From an uncultured Pseudomonadota bacterium (GTDB lineage: Bacteria > Myxococcota_A > UBA796 > JAFGLY01): a stretch of 32,031 nucleotides of DNA. The position numbers and the translations under genes are program-made. Of this stretch, positions 1 through 9,594 are shown one piece after another. How positions within the stretch are numbered: position 1 is the stretch's first letter; each line of letters begins with the position of its first letter. The notes beneath the pieces were generated by a model. It saw nothing but the letters and a program-made list of their open reading frames with translations. It was not told where the DNA came from and did not search any database. The stretch is from positions 1 to 32,031 of the forward strand of contig CALDOK010000174.1 of NCBI GenBank assembly GCA_937912125.1, given 5' to 3'.

Positions 1-2141
1 AGATCAACCTCGAGCACACCACCACCAACCTCGAGGCCGCCCACGAGGAGCTCAAGCGCCTCGATCAGTTCAAGTCCCAGTTCTTCGCCAACATCACCCA
101 TGAGCTCAAGACGCCCCTGGCCATGATGCTGGCCTCCCTGGAGCTGATGGCCAACGAAGACATGGGGCCCCTGGTGGACCAGCAGCGGACCACCATCGAG
201 TCCATGTTCCACAACGGGCTCAAGCTGCTGCGCATGATCGGCGACATCCTGGACCTGTCCAAGCTCGACGAGTCCAAGGTGCGCCTGCGCATCCAGGAAC
301 GGGATCTGGTGAGCTACCTCCACGGCCTGGTCACCCAGGTCAAGACCCTCACCAGCCGCAAGGACATCGAGCTGGAGCTGCACAGTGAGCTCGAGTCCTG
401 CCTCATCTGGTACGACGCCGAGCGCATGGAGCGGGTCTTCATCAACCTGCTGTCCAACGCCGCCAAGTTCACCCCCGAGGGCGGCCACATCCAGGTGACC
501 ATCGAGGATCTGGGCGGCTCCGTGGTGGTCTGCGTGGCCGACGACGGCCCGGGCTTCCCCCCCGAGAAGGCCGAGGCGCTCTTCGAGCGCTTCTACCAGG
601 TCGACATGGGCGCCACCCGCCGCTACGGCGGCAGCGGCATCGGGCTGGCGCTGGCCCAGGAGTTCGTGCAGCTGCACAGCGGCCGCATCTGGGCCGCGAG
701 CGAGCCCGACCAGGGCGCCCGCTTCTGGGTGGAGCTGTACAAGGGCCGCGATCACTTCGACCCGGCGGCGCTGGACCGACGGGCCGCCCGCAAGGACGTG
801 CTGGGCGGCCGCCGCTCCTCGGACCAGGGGCTGGCCGAGTGGACCGGGCTGCTGTCCGAGCGCGACGACTACCGCCTGCTGCAGATCGCCGACGCCACCG
901 AGCGCCGGGTGGTGGCGCGGCACCCCCACCAGGAGAAGCGCCGCCATGCCATCCTGGTGGTGGACGACACCCCGGACATCTTGCGGGTGGTGCACCTGAC
1001 CTTGCACGACCAGTTCCAGGTCTACACCGCGCGGGACGGCCTCGAGGGCCTGGCGCTGGCCAGGGAGGTCAAGCCCAGCCTGGTGATCACGGACCTGATG
1101 ATGCCCGGGATCGACGGTCACGAGCTGATCCGCCAGCTGCGCAAGGATCCGGCCACCAAGCAGACTCCGATCATCATGCTCAGCGCCCGCGGGTCGACCG
1201 AAGACCGCTCCACAGGGCTGGAGACCGGGGCCAACAGCTACCTGGCCAAGCCCTTCTCCCCCCGGGAGCTGCGGGGGGCCGTGCATGCCCTGCTGCAGAT
1301 GCAGGACCTGCAGGCCGAGGTGCAGCTCGAGCACCGCATGGATGCCCTCGAGACCCTGGCGGCTGGCCTGGCCCACGAGTTCAACAACGCCTTGAACCAG
1401 ATCCGGCCGGCCGTGGCCATGGTGGAGCAAGACAGCCGGGCTCTGCGGGATCTCGTGGGCGAGCTGGGAGACCGGGCACCCACACCAGAGCAGCTCCAGC
1501 GCGCGACCAAGCTCACCGACCGCATCATGCGCCTGCAGGAGCGCGCCGCGAGCGGCTCCGAGCGCATCGCCCACACGGTGACCCTGATGGGCCACTACGC
1601 CAGCGAGGGCCGCGAGCGCACCACACAACCCCACGATGTCTTCGCTTCCATGCAGGAAGTCATCGACATCGTGCGGCCCCGCCTGGGCAGCGAGGTCGCC
1701 GTGCGCGCCGGCTTCGAAGGCGTCGGGACCGTGCCCTGCGTCCCGGAGGAGATCCATCAGCTGCTCACCAACCTGCTGTCCAACGCCTACGATGCAGCCC
1801 CGGAGCAAGGCGGCGTGGTCGAGGTCGACGGCAGGATCGTGGGCGAGCGCCTGATCATCACCATCTCGGACAATGGCCCGGGCGTGCCCGACGAGATTCG
1901 GGATCGCGTCTTCCACCCGTTCTTCACCACCAAGGCCCCAGGGCGAGGGACGGGCCTGGGGCTCAACATCGCCTGGCGCGTCGCGCAGCGGCACGGTGGT
2001 AGCCTGGAGCTCATCCGCGGCCCCCTCCCCGGCGCCTGCTTCGAGCTCACACTGCTGACGGAGCCGGCCACCATGCCCGGCGACACGCTCAGCGCGCCAG
2101 GCTCACCGCGCGCCGAAGAGACAGAGGGGACACCGACATGA
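1..2141 (+). CDS. Hybrid sensor histidine kinase, HK-REC-HK (5' end outside window)
   Basis: The reading frame is open from the left edge, so the start and any sensor domain are missing. Domains in order: a HisKA H-box, [12 protein letters not shown], with the phosphoacceptor His at 99-101; a HATPase_c with N-box [15 protein letters not shown] and GGSGIGLAL; a receiver starting near 949 (ILVVDDTPD) with the acceptor Asp in [11 protein letters not shown] at 1092-1094; and a second kinase core with an NtrB-like H-box [10 protein letters not shown] (His at 1374-1376), N-box [17 protein letters not shown] and GTGLGLN. All catalytic motifs look intact. An internal REC between two complete kinase cores fits a phosphorelay or self-regulating kinase; this is inference. 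Its TGA overlaps the ATG of the next gene by four bases, so the two are probably co-translated. The ATG at 123 lies inside the H-box and is not the start. Confidence 0.93.
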   Translation, partial: INLEHTTTNLEAAHEELKRLDQFKSQFFANITHELKTPLAMMLASLELMANEDMGPLVDQQRTTIESMFHNGLKLLRMIGDILDLSKLDESKVRLRIQERDLVSYLHGLVTQVKTLTSRKDIELELHSELESCLIWYDAERMERVFINLLSNAAKFTPEGGHIQVTIEDLGGSVVVCVADDGPGFPPEKAEALFERFYQVDMGATRRYGGSGIGLALAQEFVQLHSGRIWAASEPDQGARFWVELYKGRDHFDPAALDRRAARKDVLGGRRSSDQGLAEWTGLLSERDDYRLLQIADATERRVVARHPHQEKRRHAILVVDDTPDILRVVHLTLHDQFQVYTARDGLEGLALAREVKPSLVITDLMMPGIDGHELIRQLRKDPATKQTPIIMLSARGSTEDRSTGLETGANSYLAKPFSPRELRGAVHALLQMQDLQAEVQLEHRMDALETLAAGLAHEFNNALNQIRPAVAMVEQDSRALRDLVGELGDRAPTPEQLQRATKLTDRIMRLQERAASGSERIAHTVTLMGHYASEGRERTTQPHDVFASMQEVIDIVRPRLGSEVAVRAGFEGVGTVPCVPEEIHQLLTNLLSNAYDAAPEQGGVVEVDGRIVGERLIITISDNGPGVPDEIRDRVFHPFFTTKAPGRGTGLGLNIAWRVAQRHGGSLELIRGPLPGACFELTLLTEPATMPGDTLSAPGSPRAEETEGTPT

Positions 2142-4462
2142 TCCAGGAACCCGAAGCCACCCGCATCCACCTGCTCGCCGTGGACGACCAGCCCGCAACC
2201 CTGCAGGCCTACCGCTGGGTGTTCGGCTCGAGCTCGGTGTGGACCTCCCCACAAGGCGACGCAGCGGATCAAGCCGAGCACACCCCAGGCGCCTTCGCCC
2301 TGCATGCCTGCAGCGATGGCGCGGAGGCCGTCGAGACGGTCCGGCAGGCCCTGCTCGCGGAGCGCCCCTTCTCGGTGGTCTTCCTGAATCCCACGCTACA
2401 AGGCGAGCAGGACGGCCTCGATCTGGCCTTGGCCATCCGGGGCACGGATCCGGACGTCAACATCGTCATCGTGGCCGAGCCCGCCGAGCTGCGCCCCGAC
2501 CGCTTCGTCGAACGCGTGCTGCCCGCCGAGCGGCTGCTGTTCTTCCCCAAGCCCTTCCAGCCCCACGTGCTGCGGCACCTGGCCAGCACCCTGGGAGCAA
2601 AGTGGCGCGCCGAGCGCGCACTGCAGCTTGCCAACAAGCAGCTCGAGCGCAAGGTGGCCAGCCGCACCAAGGAGCTGGCCCATGTCAACGAGCTGCTGAT
2701 GCGGGACATCGCGCGCCGCCGGGAGGTCGAGCAGGCCCTGGTGGAGAGCCAGGAGCGCTACGCCCTGGCCGCCAAGGCCGCCAACGACGCCCTGTGGGAC
2801 TGGGATCTGATCGCCAACAGCATCTACCTGAGTGAGCGCTGGTACCGCATGCTCGAGCTCGATCCCGAGGACGCCATGGCGGACCCGGAGACCTGGTTCG
2901 AGCGCGCCCACCCTCAGGATCGCCAGCCCCTGAGGCTCGCGGTCCAAGACCACCTCGAGGGCGACGCCGATCACTTCGAGATCGAACACAGGCTGCGCGC
3001 CCAGGACGGCAGCTACCGCTGGGTGCTGTGCCGCGGCCTGCTGGTGCGCCAGGACGGGCGCATCCCCATGCGCCTGGTGGGCTCCATGTCGGACATCACC
3101 GCCCGCAAAGAGGCCGAAGCCCGCCTGGTCCACGACGCGCTGCACGACAGCCTCACCGGGCTGCCAAACCGGGTGCTGTTCATGGAGCGGCTGGCTCACG
3201 CCATCCAGGTGTCCCGGCGCAACCTCGACATGCGCTCGGCCCTGATCTTCCTGGACCTGGACAACTTCAAGGTGGTCAACGACAGCATGGGCCACTGGGC
3301 CGGCGATGAGCTGCTCCGCGCCGTGGCCGGGCGCATCGATCGCTGCCTGCGGGGCACGGATCTGCTGGCCCGCTTCGGCACCGAGAAGGCGCTGGCGCGC
3401 TTCGGGGGCGACGAGTTCACCATCCTGCTGATGGGTGTGCGCGACAACCAAGATGCCGTGCGCGTGGCCCAGCGCATCCTCGAGGAGCTGGGCAAGCCCT
3501 TCCACTTCCGAGGCCAGGAGGTCTACACCACCGCCAGCGCCGGCATCTCCTTCGTGGACGCCAAGAGCGACGATCCCTCCAAGCTGCTCCGCAACGCCGA
3601 CATCGCCATGTACCGCGCCAAGGCCGACGGACGCGCCGGCTACGCCATCTTCGACGAGGCGATGCACGAGGGCGCTGTGCACCGCATGGAGCTGGAGACC
3701 GCCCTGCGCCAGGCCATGGCTCGCGACCAGTTGCTGTTGCACTACCAGCCCGTCATCTCGCTGGGAACGGGCGGTATCGTCGGCTTCGAGGCCCTGATTC
3801 GCTGGCAGCACCCCACCCGGGGGCTGATCTCACCCGCGGACTTCGTGCCGCTGGCGGAGGAGACAGGGCTGATCGACCCCATCGGCAGCTGGGTGCTGCA
3901 GGAAGCCTGCTCCCAGCTCAGGGCCTGGCAGCGGGCCTACCCTCGCCGGGATCTGAGCATGGCCGTGAACATCTCGAGCCGCCAGTTCGCACGCCAGGAT
4001 CTCGTCGGACAGGTGCGCAATACGCTCAAAGATACCGGGCTATCAGCCAGCAGCCTCAAGCTGGAGATCACCGAGAGCGTCCTGCTGGACAACAGCGACA
4101 CCTTCAAGGACACCCTCGCCGAGCTGCAGGGGCTGGGCGTCGCCCTGCACATGGACGACTTCGGCACGGGCTACTCGTCCCTGAGCTACCTGCACCAGTT
4201 CCCCTTCGAGACCATCAAGATCGACCGCTCCTTCGTGCAGAGCATGACCGACGGGGATCGCAGCATGGAGCTGGTGTGCTCCATCGTGCAGCTGGCTCAT
4301 GCCCTGGGCATGAACACCACCGCCGAGGGCGTGGAGACCCACCAGCAGCTGGGCTGGCTGCGGGACCGCAGGTGTCACCACGCCCAGGGCTTCCTGTTCT
4401 CGAAGCCGGTGGCCGCCCCCTTGGCCCGAAAGCTCATCGAGCAGGCGCCCACCTGGGCATAG
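2138..4462 (+). CDS. REC(degenerate)-PAS-GGDEF-EAL cyclic-di-GMP protein
   Basis: 774 residues. The N-terminal receiver (about 10-150) keeps the acidic pair (AVDDQP) and the Lys (FFPKPF), but the phosphoacceptor position is Asn84 (FLNPTLQG), so it should not be phosphorylated normally. A coiled coil (about 155-200) leads to a PAS domain (about 205-325; [13 protein letters not shown] and the PAC-type end [13 protein letters not shown]). The GGDEF domain (about 335-500) has an intact GGDEF at 423-427. The EAL domain (about 515-765) has EALIRWQHP at 551, [20 protein letters not shown] and KIDRSF, so both synthesis and breakdown of cyclic-di-GMP look possible. Nine extra residues separate the RxxD-like RGTD (405-408) from GGDEF. 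The start overlaps the stop of the hybrid kinase, which makes that kinase the obvious partner. Confidence 0.95.
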   Translation: MIQEPEATRIHLLAVDDQPATLQAYRWVFGSSSVWTSPQGDAADQAEHTPGAFALHACSDGAEAVETVRQALLAERPFSVVFLNPTLQGEQDGLDLALAIRGTDPDVNIVIVAEPAELRPDRFVERVLPAERLLFFPKPFQPHVLRHLASTLGAKWRAERALQLANKQLERKVASRTKELAHVNELLMRDIARRREVEQALVESQERYALAAKAANDALWDWDLIANSIYLSERWYRMLELDPEDAMADPETWFERAHPQDRQPLRLAVQDHLEGDADHFEIEHRLRAQDGSYRWVLCRGLLVRQDGRIPMRLVGSMSDITARKEAEARLVHDALHDSLTGLPNRVLFMERLAHAIQVSRRNLDMRSALIFLDLDNFKVVNDSMGHWAGDELLRAVAGRIDRCLRGTDLLARFGTEKALARFGGDEFTILLMGVRDNQDAVRVAQRILEELGKPFHFRGQEVYTTASAGISFVDAKSDDPSKLLRNADIAMYRAKADGRAGYAIFDEAMHEGAVHRMELETALRQAMARDQLLLHYQPVISLGTGGIVGFEALIRWQHPTRGLISPADFVPLAEETGLIDPIGSWVLQEACSQLRAWQRAYPRRDLSMAVNISSRQFARQDLVGQVRNTLKDTGLSASSLKLEITESVLLDNSDTFKDTLAELQGLGVALHMDDFGTGYSSLSYLHQFPFETIKIDRSFVQSMTDGDRSMELVCSIVQLAHALGMNTTAEGVETHQQLGWLRDRRCHHAQGFLFSKPVAAPLARKLIEQAPTWA

Positions 4463-4469
4463 CCCCGGC

Positions 4470-6365
4470 TCATCGAACCCAAATCTCTCCCTCGCCCGCC
4501 AGCAGGGTCCGGGGCGACCCCGCGCTGGCCCGCTCTCCCGTGAGCAGCTCCGTTCCCCCTGGGGCAGGCAACATCAGCTCGTCCTCCCCGAGGTTCAACA
4601 GGGCGGTGGCGTGGTCACCGATCTGCCACATCCAGGGCACCCGGTCATCCGCCACCTGGCGCTCGGAGACCGGCCCCAGGTCGTGACCCGAGGGGAAGCG
4701 CAGGGGTGAGCTGGGTCGCACAGGCTGGCCCCGCAGGGCCGCCGCGCCCGGGTGCAGCTCCAGGGCCAGCTGCTCAGCGCTCAAGGCGCCCAGATCGTCA
4801 CCGGCCAGCCACAGCCCCGAGCTGACCAGCTGCGCCACCACCGCTCCCCGGGCCTGGTGGTCCTCGAAGGGCTCCCGCAGCAGCAGGACGTCGGGGTCGT
4901 TCCACCACCACAGCCCGTTCATCCAGTTGCGGCCCGCCGTGGCCCGCGCCTGCCAGCGCAGGTAGGCCGGCTCGGGGTCCGGGTCCCAGCCGTAGGCGAT
5001 GTCGGCGCCGGTTCGGAACGCATCGGCGAAGCCCACCGAAGGCAACATGGGTGCCCCGCAGGCCAGGATGAAGGCCTGGTCACCGGCGGCCTCCCGCAGG
5101 ATGCGCAGCCCCGAGCGGTAGGCCTCGAGGCCGCTGACCTCGTGGTAGCGCTGGCCAGGCTGGGCGCCAGCGTACAGGAAGTCCAGCTTGAGGTAGGTCC
5201 AGCCCTCGGCCACGCGGGCGGCGATCACGCCCCGCAGCCAGGCCGCGGCGTCGGGGTGGGTGACGTCGATCACGGCGTAGTCGCCGCTGCTGTCGTTGTC
5301 GAAGCTCAGCTCGGCGCCGGCCGCGTCCCGCACCCACCAGTCGTCGTGTTCGGCGTAGGTGGTGGTCTGCCGGCTGACGTAGAAGGGCGCCATCCACAGG
5401 CCCGGGGTCAAGCCCTCGGCCTGAATCTCGGCCGCCAGGGCCGCCATGCCCGACGGGAACTTGGCATTGGCGGTCCACTCGCCCCAGACCACTTGCCAGC
5501 CGTCGTCCACCTGCACCAGCTCCACCGGGGCCAGCTGGCCGGCCTGGTTCAGGGCCGCCACCAGGGCAAGGTTGTCCCGCACGTCTTGCTCGGTGACCTC
5601 TGCGTAGTAGCTATACCAGCTGGACCAGCCCACCGTGGGCAGGCCCTCGAGGGCCCGCGCCGGGGTGTGGGCCGCGACGCGCTGGGCGTAGCGCCGCCAC
5701 AATTCCCAGGCATCGGCATCGACTCCCAACCAGAGGGGATCGAGCTCGAGGCTCTCTCCAGGGGCCAGGGCGTAGGCCTCGTCGAAGCCGCCCCACACGG
5801 CCCAGACCGCGCCGCTGTCGTCAGCCGCGGCGTAGAAAGGCACCCGCTGGGCGCCCAGGGTCCCCAGCAGCAGCGAGGCCCCATCGGGCCGCCCCAGCAG
5901 CCCGGACCACCACGAGGTGGACGACCGGTCCTGGATGAAGGAGGTGTTGACGTCCTGGCCGCCGACCCGTGGCAGGCCGTCGTCGTCCAGGCTGACGGCC
6001 TCGGGCTCCACCACCCCAGCCCAGGACCAGCTCTGGTAGCCCTGCCGCCACCAGCGCAGGGGCCCATTCCCCTCGAGGGTGATGGCGCCCTCGAGGGCCA
6101 CGGCCCGCAGGGAGGCGCCGTCGGGGCCGGCGGTGACCGTGGGGACCACCGTGTCGTCCACCTGGGCCAGGGAGACCGTCAGCGTCCCCTCCCCCACGAC
6201 GCGAGCGCCGAGATCCAGGGACGCGCAGCCCGCGACCACGAAGCTGAGCGTCTCCGCGGCGACGGCCAGGTCGGGCTCGCCTGTGCAGACCCCGGCGGCG
6301 GTGTCGGCCAGGTCGGGCTCGCAGCCGGTGAGCAGGACAGAAAGGAGGAGCGAGGTGCGGAGCAA
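4470..6365 (-). CDS. Alpha-galactosidase-like glycoside hydrolase (clan GH-D, GH36-like), lipoprotein
   Basis: 631 residues. The N-terminus is a lipoprotein signal (LLLSVLLTGC, Cys15), placing the enzyme in the envelope or on the cell surface. An N-terminal beta-rich region (to about 215) precedes a (beta/alpha)8 domain with WSSWYSYY, LVQVDDGWQ and LWMAPF. The predicted nucleophile is Asp395 in LKLDFLYAG and the acid/base Asp455 in RTGADIAYGW; their 60-residue spacing matches what I recall for Thermotoga GalA. The expected reaction is hydrolysis of terminal alpha-galactosides; the exact substrate is unknown. The start is TTG with GAGAGG five bases upstream; no in-frame ATG or GTG lies between it and the upstream stop. 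The gene diverges from the 6477 lipoprotein gene and ends seven bases from the convergent GGDEF-EAL gene. Confidence 0.87.
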   Translation of the reverse strand: MLRTSLLLSVLLTGCEPDLADTAAGVCTGEPDLAVAAETLSFVVAGCASLDLGARVVGEGTLTVSLAQVDDTVVPTVTAGPDGASLRAVALEGAITLEGNGPLRWWRQGYQSWSWAGVVEPEAVSLDDDGLPRVGGQDVNTSFIQDRSSTSWWSGLLGRPDGASLLLGTLGAQRVPFYAAADDSGAVWAVWGGFDEAYALAPGESLELDPLWLGVDADAWELWRRYAQRVAAHTPARALEGLPTVGWSSWYSYYAEVTEQDVRDNLALVAALNQAGQLAPVELVQVDDGWQVVWGEWTANAKFPSGMAALAAEIQAEGLTPGLWMAPFYVSRQTTTYAEHDDWWVRDAAGAELSFDNDSSGDYAVIDVTHPDAAAWLRGVIAARVAEGWTYLKLDFLYAGAQPGQRYHEVSGLEAYRSGLRILREAAGDQAFILACGAPMLPSVGFADAFRTGADIAYGWDPDPEPAYLRWQARATAGRNWMNGLWWWNDPDVLLLREPFEDHQARGAVVAQLVSSGLWLAGDDLGALSAEQLALELHPGAAALRGQPVRPSSPLRFPSGHDLGPVSERQVADDRVPWMWQIGDHATALLNLGEDELMLPAPGGTELLTGERASAGSPRTLLAGEGEIWVR

Positions 6366-6476
6366 GGTACCTCTCAGGGTGTGACGCCGATCTGTAACTC
6401 TGGGTCGCGGCGCCTACCCAGCCACCGCGAACGCGTTACCACCGCGCGAACGCCGCGCCCCCACCCGAGGTGGTCG
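6366..6476. promoter_or_regulatory. Divergent control region between GH36-like and lipoprotein/GH31 genes
   Basis: This 111-base spacer must hold promoters for both directions. It contains a direct repeat GCGAACGC at 6427-6434 and 6446-6453, 19 bases apart (about two helical turns); the first copy overlaps the 8-base palindrome AACGCGTT (6430-6437). A CCACC/GGTGG inverted repeat (6461-6465 and 6469-6473) covers the Shine-Dalgarno-like GAGGTGG before the ATG at 6477. I see no convincing -35/-10 pair. Confidence 0.4.
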
Positions 6477-7283
6477 ATGCTCACGCTCCTTCTCCTGCTC
6501 GCCTGCGTGGACTACGAGATCAACGAGCGGCCCGAGGCGCCCGACGATCTGCTCGACAGCGCTGAACCCGTGGACACGGGCGACAGCTCCGAGCCCATCG
6601 ACACCGGTGACACCGACGACACCCTGGACACGGGGGTCATCGCCCTGGCCCCGGTCTACGCCAACACCTCGGACACCCTGTACGAGGTCGAGCCTGCCAC
6701 CGGAGAGCTCACCAAGGTGGGCCAGTTCCATGAAGGCTCCCAGGTGGTGGAGTACTTCGAGGACATCGCCATCGACCTGGCGGGCCACATGTACGGTGGC
6801 ACCTTCGACGCCCTGTACCGCATCGACCCCGACACCGCCGAGGTCACCAAGCTCTGTGACACCGACTTCGACATGACCGCCCTGACCTTCACGTCCATGG
6901 GTGAGCTCATCGCCGGGGGCGAAGACACCATCACCCGCATCAACCTGGGGACCTGCGAGCCCACCGCCATCGTCAGCAACTCCCCCTACTCCACCTCCGG
7001 CGACATCGTAGGCCTGCCCGACGGCTACCTGTACTGGACCGTGTGGGGCGACGGCGACGGCGACGAGCTGATCCGGGTCGATCCCAGCAACGGATCCGCG
7101 GCCTGGATGGGCACCATCGGCCACGAAAAACTGTTCGGAGTAGGCTTCCACCAGGACCAGCTCTACGGTTTCTCGTCCTCGGGCAGCATCGTGAAGATCT
7201 CCCCCGACGACGCCGACGGCGACCTGGTCTGCCAGACCACCGAGGGCTGGTGGGGAGCCACAACGAACCCCGTCGTCTGGTAG
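6477..7283 (+). CDS. Lipoprotein with DTGD linker and propeller-like repeats, function unknown
   Basis: 268 residues. The start is ATG 6477, preceded by GAGGTGG; it gives MLTLLLLLAC, a very short lipoprotein signal (Cys10) without the usual basic residues. An acidic low-complexity linker (about 20-50: repeats of DTGD, SEPIDTGD and similar) tethers the folded part. From about residue 58 the sequence shows repeated blades of the kind LYEVEPATGELTKVG, LYRIDPDTAEVTKL, ITRINLGT and LIRVDPSNGSAAWMG, as in beta-propeller proteins. I recognise no catalytic motif. It precedes the GH31 gene by 10 bases and probably shares its transcript, so a glycan-binding or accessory role is possible but unproven. 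The open frame continues far upstream, antisense to the GH36-like gene; that part is not coding. Confidence 0.82.
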   Translation: MLTLLLLLACVDYEINERPEAPDDLLDSAEPVDTGDSSEPIDTGDTDDTLDTGVIALAPVYANTSDTLYEVEPATGELTKVGQFHEGSQVVEYFEDIAIDLAGHMYGGTFDALYRIDPDTAEVTKLCDTDFDMTALTFTSMGELIAGGEDTITRINLGTCEPTAIVSNSPYSTSGDIVGLPDGYLYWTVWGDGDGDELIRVDPSNGSAAWMGTIGHEKLFGVGFHQDQLYGFSSSGSIVKISPDDADGDLVCQTTEGWWGATTNPVVW

Positions 7284-7293
7284 ACTGAGGCGC

Positions 7294-9594
7294 ATGACGC
7301 GCCGCCCCGCCTGCCTCATCGCCAGCCTCGCCTGCGCAGCCTGCAGCCCCGACAGCCACCAGATCCAGAGCTGGCTGGTGACCGTGGATCGCGACGCCGG
7401 TACCCTCGACATCAGCGAAGAGGGAAGCGGCGGGATCCGCGGCATCCGCCTGGGCGCCGGCACCGGCAGCTACGAGATCGAGCAGGCCTTTGGCTCAACC
7501 CGCTTCGACGAAGTGGAGCACGATCTGGTCTGGGTCGAGAGCTTCGGGAAGCTGCGGGAGAGCGACGGGATCTGGACGGCCGAGGCCTTCGACGGCACGG
7601 GCGAGCCCCTGGGGACGCTGCACCTGTCCGACCCTTCCAGCAGCGGCCTGCCGTTGGAGTGGCTCCCGGTTCGCGCCGAGACGAGCCGCACGGTCCTGCA
7701 GGCCGATTGCGACACCGATGAGCACTTCCTGGGGCTGGGCGGCCACGCCATGGACGTGGACCATGTCGGCCATGCGTTCCCCCTGTGGGTCAGCGAACCC
7801 GGGGTGGGCAAGTCCCAGGACGACGACTACCCCGACGACTGGAGCCTCACCGGCACGCGTCATGCCAGCTCCTACCCGGTGCCCCTCCTGCTCCGCCCCC
7901 AGCAGCCCCACGCCATCAGCTTCCCCCAGGCGTCGGGTCGCATGGAAGTGGACCTCTGCGCCAGCGATCCGCAGCGGTTCTCCGTGCTGTCCTGGGAGCC
8001 CACCCTCCACACGCTCATCAGCCACGGTGACTCCCCCCTCGAGGTGCTCCAGAGGGCCACCGCGGGCCACCACATCGACCAACCTCCCGCCTGGGCCTTG
8101 GGTGCCTGGGTCGACGCCGTGGGGGGCTCGGACCGGGTGCGCGAGGTGGCCGACACCCTGCGCGACGCGGGCGCTTCGGTCTCCGCCATCTGGACCGAGG
8201 ACTGGAAGGGCTTCGAGCTGCAGACCACCGGCTATCGCCTGAGCAACGAGTGGTTTCTGGACCGCGAGCTGTACCCCGACGCCGAGGACATCGACGCCGA
8301 GCTCGAGGCCGCCGGCTACAAGTGGCTGGCCTATTTCTCGGCCTTCGTGGCCGAAGACACCGTGACCTGGGACGACGCCGTCGACGCCGGCGTGCTCATC
8401 CAGGATGATCAGGGCGAGCCCTACACCTTCCTCGGCGTCAGCCTGAAGCAGACCTCCCTGGTGGACTACACCCACCCCGACGCCCAGGACTGGTCGGTGG
8501 CCTGGATGCAGGACTGCCTGGACATCGGCTTCGACGGCTGGATGGCCGACTACGGCGAGTGGCTGCCCGCCGACGCGGTGCTCCACAGCGGCGCCGACCC
8601 CATGCTCGAGCACAACCGCTACCCTTCGCTGTGGCAGGCCGCGAACCTGGCCGCCATCGACGGCCGGGACGCCACCTTCTTCTCCCGCTCGGGCTGGATG
8701 GGCACCCAGGGGCTGTCCCCGGTGGTGTGGGGTGGCGATCAGCGCACCAGCTTCGACACGGACGATGGCTTCCCCACCGTTCTGGCCCTGGGCCTGGGCC
8801 TGGCCGCGTCGGGCGTGCCCGTCTTCACCCACGACATCGCCGGCTACAACTCCGTGGGCAACGACCCGAGCGACAAGGAGCTGTGGTTCCGCTGGGCGGG
8901 CCTGGGGGCCTACAGCCCGGTGATGCGCACCCACCACGGCGCCTTCGACGAGGAGAACCACCAGTTCGATCGGGACGACGAGACCCTGGCGTACTTCGCC
9001 GAGCTCACCCGGGAGCACAGCCGCCTGTACCCCTACCGCTCGGGGCTGGCCCTGGAAGCCTCGACGCTGGGCTCTCCCATGATCCGCCCGGTGTCATTCC
9101 ACTACGGCCAGGACTGGGGCCGCATGGACGCCTGGCTGCTGGGCCCGGCCCTGCTGGTGGCCCCGGTGCTGGAGCGTGGCGCCACCGGCCGAGAGGTGCA
9201 GCTCCCCAGCGGGGTCGCCTGGACCGACTGGCACACCCTCGAGCCCGCCACCACCGGCTGGTTCGACGCCGCCATGGACCACACCCCGGTCTTCGCCGCG
9301 GCGGGCACCACGGTGCCCACCTTCGCCACCATCCCCGACACCCTGGCCGAGACCGACGACCCCGACCTGCTGGACCTGGGCGACGTGGACGGCGAGCGGG
9401 TGGTGTACCTGTTCGGAGGCGGCGGCCCCTTCACCGAGGGCGACGGCACGAGCTACACGCCCAGCGGCACCCCCACGGGGCCGGGTCAAGCCACGGAGAC
9501 CCTCAGCAGCGGCACCATCGAGGTGGCCGGGGTGAGCCTGGCCATCAATGGCGACCTCGAGCGCAGCTACACCGTGGTGGTGGTCGCACCATGA
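7294..9594 (+). CDS. GH31 family glycosidase lipoprotein, YihQ (sulfoquinovosidase)-like clade
   Basis: 766 residues with an N-terminal signal ending in LACAAC, predicted to be a lipoprotein. The GH31 catalytic domain has the nucleophile Asp419 in GWMADYGEWLP and the acid/base Asp482 in WGGDQRTSF; the first motif resembles the GWMADFGEYLP of E. coli YihQ more than the WxDMNE of ordinary alpha-glucosidases. By my alignment from memory, YihQ Gln288, Arg301, Trp304 and Tyr508 correspond to Glu302, Arg315, Asn318 and Tyr518. Arg and Tyr are kept and Glu is a known alternative, but the Trp that helps bind the sulfonate is replaced. It should hydrolyse an alpha-glycoside with retention; sulfoquinovose specificity is uncertain. 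It follows the lipoprotein gene by 10 bases and overlaps the next gene by ATGA. Confidence 0.88.
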   Translation: MTRRPACLIASLACAACSPDSHQIQSWLVTVDRDAGTLDISEEGSGGIRGIRLGAGTGSYEIEQAFGSTRFDEVEHDLVWVESFGKLRESDGIWTAEAFDGTGEPLGTLHLSDPSSSGLPLEWLPVRAETSRTVLQADCDTDEHFLGLGGHAMDVDHVGHAFPLWVSEPGVGKSQDDDYPDDWSLTGTRHASSYPVPLLLRPQQPHAISFPQASGRMEVDLCASDPQRFSVLSWEPTLHTLISHGDSPLEVLQRATAGHHIDQPPAWALGAWVDAVGGSDRVREVADTLRDAGASVSAIWTEDWKGFELQTTGYRLSNEWFLDRELYPDAEDIDAELEAAGYKWLAYFSAFVAEDTVTWDDAVDAGVLIQDDQGEPYTFLGVSLKQTSLVDYTHPDAQDWSVAWMQDCLDIGFDGWMADYGEWLPADAVLHSGADPMLEHNRYPSLWQAANLAAIDGRDATFFSRSGWMGTQGLSPVVWGGDQRTSFDTDDGFPTVLALGLGLAASGVPVFTHDIAGYNSVGNDPSDKELWFRWAGLGAYSPVMRTHHGAFDEENHQFDRDDETLAYFAELTREHSRLYPYRSGLALEASTLGSPMIRPVSFHYGQDWGRMDAWLLGPALLVAPVLERGATGREVQLPSGVAWTDWHTLEPATTGWFDAAMDHTPVFAAAGTTVPTFATIPDTLAETDDPDLLDLGDVDGERVVYLFGGGGPFTEGDGTSYTPSGTPTGPGQATETLSSGTIEVAGVSLAINGDLERSYTVVVVAP

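Noticed and set aside
2396..3811. A 471-codon frame antisense to the GGDEF-EAL gene
   Set aside because: A composition shadow: rich in His, Gln, Gly and Val, with no motif, opposite a fully recognisable gene.
4752..6476. The 575-codon upstream extension of the 6477 lipoprotein frame
   Set aside because: It is antisense to the GH36-like gene, has no conserved motif, and would place the lipobox in the middle of a protein.
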